Assembly (NCBI GenBank): GCA_029379385.1
Contig: CM055606.1
Coordinates: 434,001-498,000, forward strand
Length of the DNA stretch: 64,000 nt
Origin: Quillaja saponaria
Lineage: Eukaryota; Streptophyta; Magnoliopsida; Fabales; Quillajaceae
Direction of reading: 5' to 3'
Shown here: positions 61,877 through 64,000 of the stretch, in pieces
How positions within the stretch are numbered: the stretch's first letter is position 1
Layout of the letters: every line of letters begins with the position of its first letter
Translations under genes and position numbers: made by a program
The notes under the pieces: model-generated
Seen by the model: the letters and a program-made list of their open reading frames with translations, nothing else
What the model was told of the DNA's origin: nothing
The model's database searches: none

Positions 61877-62329
61877 TATTTAAAAATATACCAACAAAAA
61901 CAATGCAGACATTATTCATATTATATATAATTTATATTATTAAATTATATTAAATAAATTGAGTTTTACGAACCTAATTTTCCATTTATTTATTAAATAA
62001 ATTTCATGCTCAGCTAAAATCGAACTAAGCTCAAGAATTTAAGATTTGTCACGAATGGTTCTAATTGATTTACATCCTATTTATTACTCATTTTGATGAA
62101 AGTTGAAATTCGTTCTACTTTATCTTAATTACTAGATTTCAGGAACAAATACAATGGTATTAAAAATGAGTCTTGATATGTAGGACTACAAAAAAATAGT
62201 TAGGTGCACTACAAGAGAACTAAAAAATAAAAAAAAATAAAACATCATCCTTTCTTATTTGTAGTTCATATATAAATTTGACACTATTCTTCAAAATAAA
62301 CGTGGCATTTATCTTGATTGGATAGGAAT
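61877..62329. other. AT-rich intergenic DNA
   Basis: No gene or recognisable element. Confidence 0.4.
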
Positions 62330-62600
62330 TAAAGTCCACGTGTCAACACTGTTAGTGAGTAGTCCAAACAAGAGTCTTACGAAGGAAAGCAACGGCCAGC
62401 GGTGGAGAGCGTTACAACACACGTGCGGAAAAATCTTTTAACGTAGCGTGGAATTTGAACTCTCTTATAGCGGTAACCAATAAAACACTGACAATTGTAA
62501 CACTGGATTACGTGTCACCACGAAGGCTGTGTTTCTTTATAAAGGAAGTGGGCCGTAGCACGCGGATCTTTCCTAAGGAAAACGAGTTACTGGTTTAACA
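62330..62600 (+). promoter_or_regulatory. Promoter-like island with G-boxes, ABRE, CCAAT and TATA
   Basis: A patch of balanced composition in AT-rich DNA. It carries CACGTG at 62337-62342 and 62420-62425, ACGTGTC at 62510-62516, CCAAT near 62477 and TATAAA at 62538-62543, in an order that fits plus-strand transcription. Such motifs bind bZIP and bHLH factors and are typical of ABA, light or stress control. I cannot find the coding region it would drive within the window. Confidence 0.5.
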
Positions 62601-64000
62601 AAACTCAGTTTTCCTATTTCAACAAGGAATCTATACTACATTACCGAATACACCCCTCATTTCAGCTCAATTTTGGGGTTAAAATTACAGCTTTTTTTAA
62701 CCCAAAAAAAAAATATATATATATATATATATTACAGCTTTCATCTAACAAGTTCCTTAATTTAATAAAATATAAATATATATGTCGGCCTTTGTATTTA
62801 TTATACATTTTAGGAAAATTAGTTATTTTTTTATGAGTTTTTGAAATATATATACAAATTCTTTGTAAATTATTTAATTTTATAACTCGTAGCACACTTA
62901 TTTAAGAATAAAATAATTGTTATCTTCATATTTGAGTAGAACAAATATTTAACTTTAATAAAAATCAATTCTCATATAAAGTAGTATCCTTTTCAATAAT
63001 TTTTAAAAATCACTTATAACATTTTATTTTTGTATAAATTTTGTAATTATTAAGATAGGACAAATGTCTTATACCACAAGTTATATTATATTTAGAATTT
63101 AAATTAAGTATAAAAAGACCGAATGATGGTGAATATCACAAAATTTAGTCTAGAACATTTTCATTTTAGCTGAGTTTTTTGCTTAGCATTCTAATTTGGA
63201 GCAACAAACAGGTATATTTCTAGCAAGTGTATATATTTTGTTATTGTTGATCTATATATACACAATCAGCAAATATTAATATTACCACACTCAAAATTTA
63301 TTTATTGTTCATCTTTCTTATGTTCCATTTCTGATGATTATTGATTAAGACTGACTATTTAATATTACAAGATCTTAGACAAAAATTATCCAAAAGATAT
63401 AGTTGATTGCTTTCAATGTGCTAATTTTCTTTGCTTTGCCAAATTTCGATTTTGAATCTCTTATATTGGAAAAGAAATCATAAAAGGAAGGGAGAAAATT
63501 AATGAAACATTTTATTTGTAGTTTTGTACACTGATCTCTGCAAATCTGTTTCTGCTCTCCTCAATTTTTCTTCTCCTGCTTCAGAATTCACAAGGGCTTG
63601 TTTGGAAACTTACTGTTGAAGGTACATTTATTTATTTTCTCTGAGGTAGATAGCAAGATGGGTGTTTTAGTAATTTTAAAAAAAATAAATTGCGGCGGCC
63701 CATATTTGCAGCTTCGGCTGGCTGTGTTTGTTTGCTGCCTTTCCGTTAATTGGAATCTTCCTCTACAAATAATCGATCCCACTGCTAAGGATTTGTTTGG
63801 TTTTTTCTAAATTATAGACTCTGTTTCTTTCTGCTTGATTACTAGTAGTTTCAAGCTGAAGCTTCTGCTTCTTTTACACTCCTTTGCTTTGCTTCTCCCT
63901 TCTCTTAGCTAACCGTTGCTTTGCGCGTTAGAACTGTACACGGAGGAAGAGATAGAGAGAGAAGAGGCCTAGGGGTATTGCTTCCTGCGTTTTCCATGTC
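62601..64000. other. Window end, no gene recognised
   Basis: AT-rich up to about 63520, then less AT-rich with CT-rich tracts (CTTCTCCTGCTTCAG near 63570; TTCTGCTTCTTTTACACTCC near 63864) and a GAAGAGATAGAGAGAGAAG block near 63944. The last ~450 bases look like a 5' UTR or promoter of a gene that continues past the window. The small frames here resemble no known family. Confidence 0.4.

Noticed and set aside
1..64000. CRISPR array, tRNA, rRNA or bacterial-type operon
   Set aside because: The tandem repeats seen are short, without regular unique spacers, and no cloverleaf or rRNA signature was recognised; the DNA is plant nuclear.

Overview
This is nuclear DNA of a dicot plant. It is very AT-rich, its genes carry short exons with GT-AG introns, the recognisable proteins are plant families (HVA22, PLS-type PPR, adenylate isopentenyltransferase, DIR1-like lipid transfer protein, PLT-type polyol transporters), and plant Ty1/copia elements are scattered through it. 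The species cannot be named from the sequence alone; a woody rosid would fit, but that is a guess.

Layout. 1-778: last two coding exons of a phosphatidylinositol 4-kinase alpha gene (+). 2.1-33 kb: a tandem array of four polyol/monosaccharide transporter (PLT5-like) copies, all on the minus strand. Copy 1 (2167-4219) is intact and encodes 537 aa. Copy 2 (11914-13687) has one extra base in exon 3. Copy psi (16973-21682) has lost most of exon 3 and its intron-1 splice sites, and carries a non-coding LTR element with a TTATA target duplication. Copy 3 (26899-28819) has one extra base in exon 1. The copies share flanking DNA, so the repeated unit was several kb long. A 5'-truncated copia element (7415-11382) lies at the junction of units 1 and 2.

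34.7-37.9 kb: an intact eight-exon HVA22-like gene (+). 44.2-46.0 kb: a PLS-type PPR gene (-) with one intron and one apparent frameshift. 48.8-51.3 kb: the 5' half of an OST48 (oligosaccharyltransferase 48 kDa subunit) gene (+), broken by a damaged signal-peptide region, a one-base insertion and loss of the 3' half where a second, rearranged copia element (51286-54060, -) begins. 56.0-56.8 kb: an intact intronless isopentenyltransferase (+). 59.0-59.3 kb: a DIR1-like lipid transfer protein (-). 60.3-61.6 kb: a third copia remnant (-). The last 2.4 kb holds a promoter-like island but no gene I could recognise.

The intact genes do unrelated jobs (phosphoinositide signalling, sugar alcohol import, ER/membrane shaping, cytokinin synthesis, lipid transfer), and nothing suggests co-regulation. 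I found no novel multi-gene system. The most informative content is evolutionary: a transporter array with graded decay, and rearranged mobile elements, including a perfect 32-bp inverted repeat at a deletion junction in copia element 2.
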